DNA from: an uncultured Chloroflexota bacterium
GTDB lineage: Bacteria; Chloroflexota; Anaerolineae; Anaerolineales; Anaerolineaceae
Direction: 5' to 3'
DNA: 57,545 bases
NCBI GenBank assembly: GCA_902786265.1
Contig: CADACE010000034.1
Span: forward strand, 1-57,545
Under the pieces are notes generated by a model. That model was not told where the DNA came from. It did no database searches and saw only the letters and a program-made list of their open reading frames with translations. Shown here piece by piece: positions 16,697 through 25,109 of this stretch (position 1 is the stretch's first letter; each line of letters opens with the position of its first letter). A program made the translations under genes and the position numbers.

Positions 16697-17464
16697 TTAA
16701 ACCGGCATTTCCATAAACTCATCAATGACCTTCAGGACAGGAACGGCATATTCATCACCGCCAAACAACCATTGTTCATGCTGCATGTCAAATGCCCGGA
16801 TATCCGGATCCCGGAAATACTTTTTGTAGCGTTTCAGATATTTTTCGCCCATCTTTCTGGCGTAGATAAAATGCGCCTTCGTGTGTTCCACATGGATATC
16901 ATCATCAAGCCAGGTCAACAGGTCAGAATAATACTCATTTTTGATAGACTCCGGGCTGAACTTCGCAAAGCAGTCCATAAATTTATCCGCGGTTTCATCA
17001 TTCATATCAAAGAATTTCTTCAGCTTGTCCCGGGTGCCGGCTCTTTTCTTTTCGCTTCCGGTGAAGCTTGTCAGCAGCGGCACCACCAGCTTTGACTGCA
17101 GCCAGGCACTGAATTTTCCGCTCTGGTCAAGGTCGGGACTGCCGAAAATGCCGTGATCCAGATGGACATTCTTCCGCTGGATCAGCTGCCCGACAAAGCT
17201 GCTGCCGAGGGAAGAACCGATCGCCCCGTCAAGCCTTCCGTTATAATGTTCGATAATGTACCCCTCGATTTTTTCCGTGACAGTGATCATATCCGGAAAA
17301 ATCAGCCCGGAACCGTCAAAACCGTCATAATTGACACAGATCAGATGATATTTCTCTCCGAGCCTCTCCAGCACAGTGCCGAAATTTGTCTGATAATCGC
17401 AGGCTGTACCCGGCAGAAGCATCAGGGTCTTGCCCTCCGTTATCCCCATTTCATCAAATTGCAT
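16697..17464 (-). CDS. Alpha/beta hydrolase (copy C)
   Basis: A 255-residue alpha/beta hydrolase of MenH/epoxide-hydrolase-like layout: LLPGTACDY at the oxyanion strand, nucleophile elbow GSSLG with Ser85, and a late His in MQHEQWLFGG. There is no signal peptide. The start at ATG 17464 has GGAG eight bases upstream; the preceding ATG-like codons overlap that site. It is the middle gene of the second membrane protein - hydrolase - ATC set. The substrate is unknown. Confidence 0.75.
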   Translation of the reverse strand: MQFDEMGITEGKTLMLLPGTACDYQTNFGTVLERLGEKYHLICVNYDGFDGSGLIFPDMITVTEKIEGYIIEHYNGRLDGAIGSSLGSSFVGQLIQRKNVHLDHGIFGSPDLDQSGKFSAWLQSKLVVPLLTSFTGSEKKRAGTRDKLKKFFDMNDETADKFMDCFAKFSPESIKNEYYSDLLTWLDDDIHVEHTKAHFIYARKMGEKYLKRYKKYFRDPDIRAFDMQHEQWLFGGDEYAVPVLKVIDEFMEMPV

Positions 17465-17506
17465 CGAACACACTCCTTTCCAACCGTGCAGCTTCTAAAA
17501 ATCATC

Positions 17507-17998
17507 TTATCCGACCTTCAAAGCCGCCAGCCATGCCAGCAGCGCGCTCAGCCCAGCGAAACCGACAGTGCCCATCAGCCATTTCATGAGTTTATCCCTG
17601 CCGGTGATGTACGGCCTCAGGTCTTCCGTACCGGGAATCACCCAGTCTTTTGTATGCCCGACCCAATATTCATCGATCAGCAGTCTGTCGATCAGGTTCG
17701 CGATGGATAGAATAGCGAACATCTGCAGGAAACCGGGCAAAAATCCTCTCGCGCCGTTCACAACATAGACGCTGAACAGGACGAAAATGAAATAAACAGG
17801 TATTCCAAGTCCTTTGAAGATCCGCCGGTTTCGGTCTATATTTTCGCGTGTGATCAGTCCGTTCTTTATGCATCGTTCCTGCACGTCCTCATGATAAAGG
17901 AACACCATATTGACCGCACCGTTGTGAATACCAACCGCGCAGTACAGAACCAGCAAAGCGCCGAGCAGCAATCCTTCTGCAATAATTTTTACGATCAT
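17507..17998 (-). CDS. Small four-helix membrane protein with D-x4-D (copy E)
   Basis: A 163-residue predicted four-helix membrane protein, first gene of the second operon. Marks: YHEDVQE (35-41), Asp104 and Asp109 (D-x4-D in IDRLLIDEYW) and PGTED (122-126). GAAGGA precedes the ATG. A promoter lies about 75 bases upstream. The marks fall at nearly the same residue numbers as in copies A, C and D. Confidence 0.74.
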   Translation of the reverse strand: MIVKIIAEGLLLGALLVLYCAVGIHNGAVNMVFLYHEDVQERCIKNGLITRENIDRNRRIFKGLGIPVYFIFVLFSVYVVNGARGFLPGFLQMFAILSIANLIDRLLIDEYWVGHTKDWVIPGTEDLRPYITGRDKLMKWLMGTVGFAGLSALLAWLAALKVG

Positions 17999-18071
17999 TG
18001 ATCCTTCTTTCCCGGATATTTTCTTACTGTTTTGCCAATTTTTTTCTCCAATAAAAGGCCGTTATTCTCAG

Positions 18072-18101
18072 ATCATAACAGGATCCGGCATCATAATTCA
18101 A
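18072..18101 (-). promoter_or_regulatory. Promoter of the second ATC_hydrolase operon
   Basis: On the minus strand a -35-like TTGAAT (18096-18101) and a -10-like TATGAT (18072-18077) are 18 bases apart. Ten bases upstream of the -35 lies the word TATTACTAACT (18111-18121, plus strand), shared with the first operon and flanked by AGTTA/TAACT inverted arms. Confidence 0.5.
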
Positions 18102-18262
18102 TAAGTTAATTATTACTAACTGCATTGTAATACAATCTGTAAATTTATGCGTATTTTTATGCAAAATCCATTATGCCGGGATCGTAATTTACAAAATGCA
18201 AGGAAGCGCTTTTGTATCTGTTCCCGGAATGTGCGATGATAAAAGGATCAAATTTCGGATAA

Positions 18263-18297
18263 AAAACGCTTCTGCCTTATGATGACAGAAGCGTTTT
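18263..18297 (-). terminator. Terminator of the 18377-19114 gene
   Basis: Perfect 12-bp stem (18263-18274 with 18286-18297), followed on the minus strand by a T6 run. It is an intrinsic terminator for the secreted-protein gene. The rest of 17999-18376 holds only the promoter and box described separately. Confidence 0.85.
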
Positions 18298-18376
18298 GGA
18301 ATTGATGATCGGAGCAGATTTCAGAGCTGACCTTGTGTACTTCGCCCTGAACAGAAACTCTCAATTATTATCTGTC

Positions 18377-19114
18377 TCATCCGACACCGTAAGAGACAGT
18401 TTCCCAGTAACCTTTATCGGAACGGCCAAGGTACCAGGTCCAGACGTAAAGCGTATCCGCTTCCCATGCGCCGTAAGCTTCCTTTGGGGACATGAACCAT
18501 ACCTCGTAAACCGCGCATTCATCGAACTCGCCTCTTCCCAGGCTGTTGATGTAGTCCAGGCTCGCAGCGGAGGTATTATCGTCGGTATAGCTGATGTTGA
18601 GCTGCTTCACGCCTTCCATGCCATTAAGATCAGCCTGAATGTTTTCAGCGCCGCCAATCACGTCATAAACGGAATACTGAACGGATTTGACGTTGGGTTC
18701 TGCCCAGCCCCAGTTTTTTAATACCCATTCACCGCCGTTATTACGGACAAGCGTCCAGGACCAGCAATAATCTTCGTTAGGCGCCCAGGCCATGGCTTCT
18801 TTTTCCGGTGAGCGGAAAGCGGACATGAAAAGCATACATTCGTCATAGGATTCATCATAAGTTGCTTTTACGATTTCCAGTTCGTTAAGAGAACGGGCAT
18901 CTCCGGCATATTGCAGACGGTACAGCTTGCAGCCTTCCCAGGTAGAGAATTCAGCCATGATGACATCGGCAGCAGCCTGAATATCTTCAATCGAATACAA
19001 CTCGGAGGAGTCGGTATAGAGCGAATAATCAGGATCCTGAGCTCCGGCAATTCCGCAGATGCACATCGCGGCGATGATGATCGCAAAAAGTGTAACAATG
19101 ATTTTTATCCTCAT
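18377..19114 (-). CDS. Secreted protein with an internal duplication
   Basis: A 245-residue exported protein with a signal peptide (residues 1-25, cleavage near IAGAQ). Two units of about 100 residues follow and are similar to each other: YSIEDIQAAADVI ... YDECMLFMSAFRSPEKEAMAWAP ... YCWSWTLVRNNGGEWVL, and YSVYDVIGGAENI ... FDECAVYEVWFMSPKEAYGAWEA ... YVWTWYLGRSDKGYWE. Each unit keeps an aromatic YxWxWxL strand and a P-EK/KEA helix. I recognise no named family; the layout recalls small secreted binding modules. It has its own terminator. The gene seems to be monocistronic. Confidence 0.72.
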   Translation of the reverse strand: MRIKIIVTLFAIIIAAMCICGIAGAQDPDYSLYTDSSELYSIEDIQAAADVIMAEFSTWEGCKLYRLQYAGDARSLNELEIVKATYDESYDECMLFMSAFRSPEKEAMAWAPNEDYCWSWTLVRNNGGEWVLKNWGWAEPNVKSVQYSVYDVIGGAENIQADLNGMEGVKQLNISYTDDNTSAASLDYINSLGRGEFDECAVYEVWFMSPKEAYGAWEADTLYVWTWYLGRSDKGYWETVSYGVG

Positions 19115-19434
19115 TTTATATGATTCCTTTCAAAATAAATCCATAACTTCTGATTTGGAAAGCACAGATGGTCTTCCCAAATTTTTAAAGATTGCTTTCA
19201 CCAGCGGTATCAATGGTACAGGACACCTCCGAAAACAGGACATTCTGTGTTTTCCGATTTAAATACTATCATTGATAATGGTATAACATATCAAAAAGTT
19301 TCCAAATAGTCACATCTGATTTTCCTTGTCCCGCTTCAGCTCCGTTGTAAGGGCAACAGCAGCCATCAGGAATGAAGATTCATACGGCTGCAAGATCATC
19401 AAAGACATGAAACCCTATAGGTTTGATATTGCGA
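19115..19434. other. Intergenic, no gene seen
   Basis: AT-rich on the left half, probably with the promoter of the 18377-19114 gene around 19260-19310, but no clean -35/-10 pair could be fixed. Nothing else was recognised. Confidence 0.4.
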
Positions 19435-20502
19435 TCAATGAATTGCGATAGAAAATAAAGGTTCAGAGAAGGCACCGATATAGCGGACGGGGATGTAACC
19501 GGAATCACCATAGGATACATTGGCATTGCTGACATCGAGCATCTCCGAGCTGATCGATCTGTACGAAACCGTGATCGGATCGGAAAAGCGGAACGTATAG
19601 CCTTCCGGACCAAGAGAAAAGCCATTGATCGTGATCCAATGGGAAATCCCCTGAAAATCACGCGTAACATTCCCAAGCAGATAACACACCTCAATTACCG
19701 CCGGTCTGCCGGTCGTCAGCAGTTCGATCAGTGTTTCTTCCGTTGTTCTGTCCGGTGATCGGTGATCTGTCAGCACCATGCTTCCGGAAAGCTCTTCCGA
19801 GATATATTTATTTACCCCGTTTGAAATATGAGCACCTTCAAGGTAATATTCTGCAGGGCCAGTACTGAATTCACTGCCCAAAGCGCAGTATTTCCGCATC
19901 TCGTTCAGACGGGTGAAAAGATCATCTCCGGAAGAAGGGTAGGAGATCTGCATGGCGATAACACCTGCCGCGGTACCGCATGCAGTCGCACCGGCAAGAT
20001 TACACCAGTACTGATTGACAACGCCGGTATCAAGGTAACATTCAATATAAACGAGGTCGCTTCGGACTTCTGAAATCCCATCCGAAATGACCGCATAAAG
20101 CGCTTTGATCGTTATTTCCCTGCCATGATAATCAAAATCCGGCACAAGCCGGGTCTCTGACAACGGGACGGCAAACGGATCATACAATACTTCCGCAGTT
20201 CCGGCTGTTTCCGCCGCAAGATTGCTGATCAGCTTATCCGTTATGACATGATCCGCTGACCGGTATTCACGGCAGTAAAGCAGGATTTGATCATTAACCG
20301 AAATATCTCCGGACAATTGAACAATATTCTGAGTCAGCATTCGGATCGACAGTTCCGATTTCCGGAGGCGGTCTGCTCTAACCGGTTCGGAGAATGACGC
20401 AAGTATTGAAACGACCCACAGCAGAAGAAACATTCCCCTCACCAGGAATCTCACAGATTCCAGCTCGTTATATCTCCGATGTTCTGCACTGTCAAATTTC
20501 AT
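19435..20502 (-). CDS. Membrane-anchored C39-like (papain-fold) protein
   Basis: A 355-residue protein with one N-terminal membrane segment (about 23-41) and an outside domain. The C-terminal half has the layout of a C39_2-type peptidase-like fold: Cys in ATACGTAAG, His in ISHWITINGF and Asp in FSDPI, preceded by the GRPAVIEV strand usual in that group. The first cysteine is in CNLAG and a second in ACGTA, and which is catalytic is uncertain. It is the last gene of the operon starting at 23074, 35 bases after the preceding stop. It may cleave a peptide or peptidoglycan cross-link, or be an inactive relative. Confidence 0.6.
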   Translation of the reverse strand: MKFDSAEHRRYNELESVRFLVRGMFLLLWVVSILASFSEPVRADRLRKSELSIRMLTQNIVQLSGDISVNDQILLYCREYRSADHVITDKLISNLAAETAGTAEVLYDPFAVPLSETRLVPDFDYHGREITIKALYAVISDGISEVRSDLVYIECYLDTGVVNQYWCNLAGATACGTAAGVIAMQISYPSSGDDLFTRLNEMRKYCALGSEFSTGPAEYYLEGAHISNGVNKYISEELSGSMVLTDHRSPDRTTEETLIELLTTGRPAVIEVCYLLGNVTRDFQGISHWITINGFSLGPEGYTFRFSDPITVSYRSISSEMLDVSNANVSYGDSGYIPVRYIGAFSEPLFSIAIH

Positions 20503-20537
20503 GAGTACCTCATATACAGCTCAATTATTTTCCGGCA

Positions 20538-21785
20538 TTACCATCCGATTGTAATCGTAACGTTTCCCCTTCCGAGAAGTTCCGCCATTTCCTGAGGGCT
20601 TTTATCGGTAATATGCCCAAGACGGGTATAAGCCCAGGAATTTGAGCCGTAGAACACGACGATTTGATTGCCGGAATAAAGAACAATATCCCCGGAATTT
20701 GTCACCGTTTGAACGTCATTCCGCGGAAGGCTCTGCCCGATCGCTCCGACCTGCTCGAACCCGCCGTACATGGACATCTGAATGGTCAGCGGTTTTGCTT
20801 CAGCCAATGCCTTCAGCGCGGCAGCAGATTCATTGTTTTCCCATTCCACATCGACCGGTGTTTCACCGATTTTCATCGTTAACTTTTGCATCTCTTTCTC
20901 CCCGTTATTATTATGCCCGCCAAACTGTTCTTCAAGATATTTCAAAATCAGGCTCATCGCGTCCTCAAAAGGCTGTCCGAAGAATTCATGTCCGCCGTCT
21001 TTTATGACATGAAACTCGCAATCCGGAAGGATCCCGGCTGCCTTTTCGGAATACGACAGCGGCACCGTACCATCCCGGTCCCCGTGCATCAGCAGCACTT
21101 TGCCCTGATAATCCGCCAGAAGCTCATAAAAATCCACATCCCATATATCCGTGATGTAATTGCTGCCGACCTGCATCCAGCCGCCAAAAAGGCTGACAAC
21201 GGAAGGTACGCTTTCTTTACCGGCATACCGGTTCACGTTATAGTCATCCTTCGCGGACAACGCCGGATATATCAGGATCATTCCGGCTATCTCGTCCTGA
21301 TGTTCAGCTCCCGCCACGATGGTAACCAGTCCGCCCTGGCTTCCGCCGAGGAGGATAATTTTACCGGGATCGACATGGTCCCAGGTCTTCGCGGTCCGCA
21401 GTACTGCTTCAAGATCGGATGCTTCCGTCATGACAGACATTTCATAATTGCTGCCGTCACTCCTGTTCGCCTTTCCGGATACACTTCCGCCACAGAAGTC
21501 GAATACATACGCGGCATAACCGTTTTCCGCAAGCCTCTCGGCATAGCGGATCCCTGACTCATGGTTATTCCCCAATTCATGGGAAAAGATAACCAGAGGG
21601 AATTTCCCGTTGCCTTCAGGGATATAGGACAAACCATAGATCCGTTTATCACCGTTCAGGCACCAGTTTTCCTCTATCCGATAATTCATAGCTGTATTTT
21701 CCCCCTGCCATGCCGCTGTGATGGAGAATGAAAAACAGAACAGTACGATAAAAACAGACAGGATAAGTACATTTCTGATCTTCAT
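20538..21785 (-). CDS. Exported alpha/beta hydrolase fused to a cyclophilin-like domain
   Basis: A 415-residue exported protein. Residues 1-26 are a signal peptide (NVLILSVFIVLFCFSFSITAAW). Residues of about 30-270 form a dienelactone-hydrolase or esterase-like alpha/beta domain with elbow GGSQGG (Ser) and a C-terminal His in DGGHEFFG. The last 115 residues (from MKIGETPVDVEW) match the small cyclophilin-like beta-barrel family (MSMYGGFEQVG ... TNSGDIVLYSGNQIVVFYG). The start at 21785 places the signal peptide at the N-terminus. The fusion of a secreted hydrolase with this barrel is unusual in my knowledge; the barrel alone is common near flavodoxin genes. Confidence 0.75.
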   Translation of the reverse strand: MKIRNVLILSVFIVLFCFSFSITAAWQGENTAMNYRIEENWCLNGDKRIYGLSYIPEGNGKFPLVIFSHELGNNHESGIRYAERLAENGYAAYVFDFCGGSVSGKANRSDGSNYEMSVMTEASDLEAVLRTAKTWDHVDPGKIILLGGSQGGLVTIVAGAEHQDEIAGMILIYPALSAKDDYNVNRYAGKESVPSVVSLFGGWMQVGSNYITDIWDVDFYELLADYQGKVLLMHGDRDGTVPLSYSEKAAGILPDCEFHVIKDGGHEFFGQPFEDAMSLILKYLEEQFGGHNNNGEKEMQKLTMKIGETPVDVEWENNESAAALKALAEAKPLTIQMSMYGGFEQVGAIGQSLPRNDVQTVTNSGDIVLYSGNQIVVFYGSNSWAYTRLGHITDKSPQEMAELLGRGNVTITIGW

Positions 21786-21812
21786 GTCCTGATTTTCCTT
21801 CCTTATCAATTA

Positions 21813-22805
21813 TTACATATTCGTCTCAAAAAAGAACTGGATCTTATCAAAGGGAATGATATCGGTCCTGTCATAGAGGTCGGTATGGACAGCGCCCGGG
21901 ATAATCATCAGCTCTTTATTATCCGTATATTTGCTGTCTTTGATCATGTTGGCGTAGGCATCCCGGCTGAAATAGCAGGAGTGGGCCTTTTCCCCATGAA
22001 TGATGAGTACAGCGGAACGGATCTCATTGGAATACACCAGGATCGGCTGATTGATGAAGGATTCACACCCGATTACATTCCAGCCGCCGTTGGAATTCAG
22101 GGAACGGGGATGGTAACCGCGTTTTGTCTTGTAATAATCATAATAATCCTTCACAAAGAACGGTGCGTCCTCCGGCAGCGGGTCGACAACTCCGCCGCCC
22201 AGCTTATATTCCACGTTTCGCAGGTCTTCAAGGCGCTGCGCGCACATGGCTGATTTCTTCTGCCAGCGAGCTTCTTCGCTGTTTTCCGAATCAAAGTAAC
22301 CGTTCGCATTCACGCGGGTCATATCATACATGGTGCAGGCAACAGTCGCCTTGACACGGGTATCCAGCACAGCGGTATTTAGCGCCATACCGCCCCATCC
22401 GCAGATACCGATGATCCCAATGCGGTCCGGATCAACATCTTCCCGCAGTGACAGGTGATCCACTGCTGCCATAAAGTCTTCCGTATTGATATCGGGAGAA
22501 GCCATATAACGGGGCTGACCGCCGCTTTCTCCGGTAAAAGACGGATCAAAGGCAAGAGCTACAAAACCGCGTTCGGCCATGATCTGCGCGTATAATCCGG
22601 AGCTCTGTTCCTTCACCGCTCCAAAGGGACCGGAAACCGCGATCGCGGGAAGCTTTCCGGTTCTGTCTTTCGGTTTATAGACGTCAGCGGCAAGTGTGAT
22701 CCCATACCGGTTCAAAAATGTTACTTTGCTGTGGTCAACCTTATCACTTTTGGGAAATACTTTGTCCCATTCCTGCGTCAGTTTTAATTCTTCGGTTTTT
22801 ATCAT
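21813..22805 (-). CDS. Cytosolic alpha/beta hydrolase, DLH/X-Pro-like with Cys nucleophile
   Basis: A 330-residue alpha/beta hydrolase with no signal peptide. The elbow is GICGWGG, so the nucleophile position holds Cys instead of Ser, as in dienelactone hydrolases. SGPFGAVKEQ is at the oxyanion hole, DPDRIGI precedes the elbow, and the late His is in PGAVHTDLYDR. The family includes enzymes of unknown substrate annotated as YcjY/AXE-like. Its ATG overlaps the stop of the small coiled-coil gene by four bases. Regulation is probably by the divergent LysR protein. Confidence 0.8.
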   Translation of the reverse strand: MIKTEELKLTQEWDKVFPKSDKVDHSKVTFLNRYGITLAADVYKPKDRTGKLPAIAVSGPFGAVKEQSSGLYAQIMAERGFVALAFDPSFTGESGGQPRYMASPDINTEDFMAAVDHLSLREDVDPDRIGIIGICGWGGMALNTAVLDTRVKATVACTMYDMTRVNANGYFDSENSEEARWQKKSAMCAQRLEDLRNVEYKLGGGVVDPLPEDAPFFVKDYYDYYKTKRGYHPRSLNSNGGWNVIGCESFINQPILVYSNEIRSAVLIIHGEKAHSCYFSRDAYANMIKDSKYTDNKELMIIPGAVHTDLYDRTDIIPFDKIQFFFETNM

Positions 22806-23074
22806 TGTAAATTTTTCCTTTCTGATGTCATCCTGATTTCTTGTTCGGTCTGCCGGATCATATAGTCAAGACAGTCGACGTTACGCTGGCTTTTGTGAAG
22901 CTCATCCACCAAATTGCAGCGCATAATCTTCAGTGCCTGAAGTGTCTCCCGGAGCTGCCCGCTGCGATATAACTTTTCCGCAAAAACAGCTGAGCTTTCC
23001 GGACATCCGGCGTCAAGGAGATTTTGTCTGCAAAGGACCGCATTTTCCATCTGATCTTTCCATTCCGTTTTCAT
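22802..23074 (-). CDS. Small coiled-coil protein, MerR C-terminal-like
   Basis: A 90-residue, fully helical protein. The end (LVDELHKSQRNVDCLDYMIRQTEQEI) resembles the dimerisation helix of MerR-type regulators, but the DNA-binding winged helix is absent. It is first in the operon running to 19435 and divergent from lysR. It could be a regulatory partner or a relic of a MerR gene; function unknown. Confidence 0.6.
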   Translation of the reverse strand: MKTEWKDQMENAVLCRQNLLDAGCPESSAVFAEKLYRSGQLRETLQALKIMRCNLVDELHKSQRNVDCLDYMIRQTEQEIRMTSERKNLQ

Positions 23075-23174
23075 CGTGAATTTATTTTAGTTTATTTCCA
23101 TTTTTTTCGCTAATGGTTATAATTCATATCATGTTATTCGTTTACGGAATATCATATAAGAGAAGGGACAGTTT

Positions 23175-24056
23175 ATGGAAATTCGCACGCTCAGGTATTT
23201 TCTCGCGGTAGCAAGGGAAGAAAACATGACCAAAGCAGCGCAGATACTGCACGTCACGCAGCCTACGCTCTCCAAGGCGCTGAAATCACTGGAGGATGAA
23301 CTTGGGAAGAAGCTTTTCACCCGCCACAGCTTCAGCATCAAACTGACCGATGAGGGGATCCTGCTGCGCAGTCGTGCGGAAGACCTTGTCAGTATGGCGG
23401 ATAAAATCGAACAGGAATTCATTTTACTCGATGACATAACCGGCGGTGATTTATATTTTGGGCTCGCGGAATCTTATCAGATCAGCTTCCTCGCGCATGA
23501 GATCCGCAAATTCAAGGATATCTATCCGGCGCTGCGGTACCACATCACGAGCGGAGATACGGAACAAATCGAAGAAAAACTGGATAAAGGGCTGCTGGAT
23601 TTTGGCGTATTTGCGGAAATTCCGGATCCCTCAAAGTATGAATCCCTCGTTTTTCCGGAAGCTGATATCTGGGGACTCGTTATGCCGGAGGATTCACCGC
23701 TTGCTGAGAAGAAATTTATCCGGGCAGAAGACCTGATCGGGCTGCCTTTGTTTTGCTCCGAACAGAGCTGGAAAAATGATATCCCGCGGTGGGCAGGGGA
23801 TAAAATGAGCCGGCTGCATCTGGAGGGCTCTTACCGGCTCGCTTACAACGCCTCTGTCTTTACCAGAGAGCATCTGGGATATCTGCTCACATTTGACAAA
23901 CTGCTGGATACCTCTCCCGGAAGCGGATTGGTATTCCGTCCCCTGTCACCCGCATTGGAAACAAAACTGTATCTCGTGTGGAAGCGGTATCATACCTTTT
24001 CCCCGATAGCGTTTCGGTTCCTGAAGCAGCTGCAGCTGTCTTTCACTTTGGGATAA
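23175..24056 (+). CDS. LysR family transcriptional regulator
   Basis: A 293-residue LysR-type regulator: an N-terminal winged helix-turn-helix (RTLRYFLAVAREENMTKAAQILHVTQPTLSKALKSLE, residues 4-40) and a periplasmic-binding-protein-like effector domain from about 90. AAGGG precedes the ATG. A 100-base gap separates it from the divergent operon at 23074, the usual place of a LysR-controlled promoter, so it likely controls the hydrolase operon and itself. The effector is unknown. The next downstream unit is convergent and separated by a two-way terminator. Confidence 0.9.
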   Translation: MEIRTLRYFLAVAREENMTKAAQILHVTQPTLSKALKSLEDELGKKLFTRHSFSIKLTDEGILLRSRAEDLVSMADKIEQEFILLDDITGGDLYFGLAESYQISFLAHEIRKFKDIYPALRYHITSGDTEQIEEKLDKGLLDFGVFAEIPDPSKYESLVFPEADIWGLVMPEDSPLAEKKFIRAEDLIGLPLFCSEQSWKNDIPRWAGDKMSRLHLEGSYRLAYNASVFTREHLGYLLTFDKLLDTSPGSGLVFRPLSPALETKLYLVWKRYHTFSPIAFRFLKQLQLSFTLG

Positions 24057-24060
24057 AAAA

Positions 24061-24091
24061 GTTCTCCGAAACTCATGTGGCTTCGGAGAAC
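24061..24091. terminator. Bidirectional terminator between lysR and the ABC operon
   Basis: Perfect 10-bp stem (24061-24070 with 24082-24091). On the minus strand it is followed by T6 and serves the ABC transporter operon; on the plus strand CTGTTTCT follows and serves lysR. Confidence 0.8.
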
Positions 24092-24097
24092 CTGTTT

Positions 24098-25099
24098 CTA
24101 TTCTGAATAGTCGAACCCGCGCAGATGCAGTTCCTCTGCCCGATGGCAGGCGACCAGACGCCCGTCGATCATCTGCAGCGGCGGCACCTGCTCCTCGCAT
24201 TTCTGCTGACAGTAGCTGCAGCGTTCGTGGAAATAACAGCCGGACGGCGGATTTGCCGGGTTGGGGATCTCCCCCTTCAGCTGGATGCGTTCGATTTCGA
24301 TCTTCGGATCAGCGACAGGCACCGCGGAAAGAAGTGCTTCCGTATACGGATGACGCGGCCTCGCGAACAATTCCTCGGTTTTCCCGAATTCCACCATTCG
24401 ACCCAGGTACATCACACCGACTTCATCTGAAATATGCTCGACAACGGAAAGGTCATGGCTGATGAAGATGTAGGTCAGGTGCATTTCCCGCTGAAGGTCT
24501 TTGAGCAGGTTGATGACCTGCGCCTGAACCGAAACGTCCAGCGCGGAGACAGCCTCGTCGCAGATGACGATCTTCGGATCCACCACCAGCGCGCGGGCGA
24601 TACCGATGCGCTGACGCTGACCACCGGAAAAGGCATGGGGATACCGCTTCAGATAGGTGGTGTTCAGCCCGACCTTGTTCGCGATGTCCATGACCTTCGC
24701 GTTCATTTCCTTATCGCTCATAATGCCTTTGTAATTCGCGCGCAGGGGTTCCTTGATGATGTCGAGGACCGTCATGCGGGGATCCAGTGAGGAATAGGGA
24801 TCCTGGAAGACCATCTGGATCTCCTTGCGGATCTTCTTCATCTCATCTTTCTCGACCTTCAGGAAATCAACTTCCTTCCCTTCCATGGTACGGTACCAGA
24901 CTTCACCGGAAGTGGCCTGATAAGCCCGGGCAATGCAGCGGCCAAGCGTCGTCTTGCCGCAGCCGCTTTCTCCGACAATGCCGATGGTCTCGCCCGGATG
25001 GATGCTGAAGGATACATCTGTCACGGCTTTGACAACGATCTTTTTGGAAACAAAGGTTTTGTGCAGGTTTTTGACCTCTAAAATGTTATCTTTTTCCAT
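24098..25099 (-). CDS. Oligopeptide-type ABC transporter ATP-binding protein (OppF-like)
   Basis: A 333-residue nucleotide-binding subunit: Walker A GESGCGKTT (about 40-48), signature FSGGQRQR, Walker B IVICDEAVS and a switch His in SHDL. The C-terminal extension holds the oligopeptide/dipeptide transporter domain with cysteines in GCYFHERCSYCQQKC, a motif that binds an iron-sulphur or metal centre in some family members. It pairs with the OppD-like subunit encoded ten bases upstream. The substrate class (peptide, or sometimes oligosaccharide or nickel) cannot be decided. Confidence 0.93.
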   Translation of the reverse strand: MEKDNILEVKNLHKTFVSKKIVVKAVTDVSFSIHPGETIGIVGESGCGKTTLGRCIARAYQATSGEVWYRTMEGKEVDFLKVEKDEMKKIRKEIQMVFQDPYSSLDPRMTVLDIIKEPLRANYKGIMSDKEMNAKVMDIANKVGLNTTYLKRYPHAFSGGQRQRIGIARALVVDPKIVICDEAVSALDVSVQAQVINLLKDLQREMHLTYIFISHDLSVVEHISDEVGVMYLGRMVEFGKTEELFARPRHPYTEALLSAVPVADPKIEIERIQLKGEIPNPANPPSGCYFHERCSYCQQKCEEQVPPLQMIDGRLVACHRAEELHLRGFDYSE

Positions 25100-25109
25100 G
25101 TTTGTCTCC

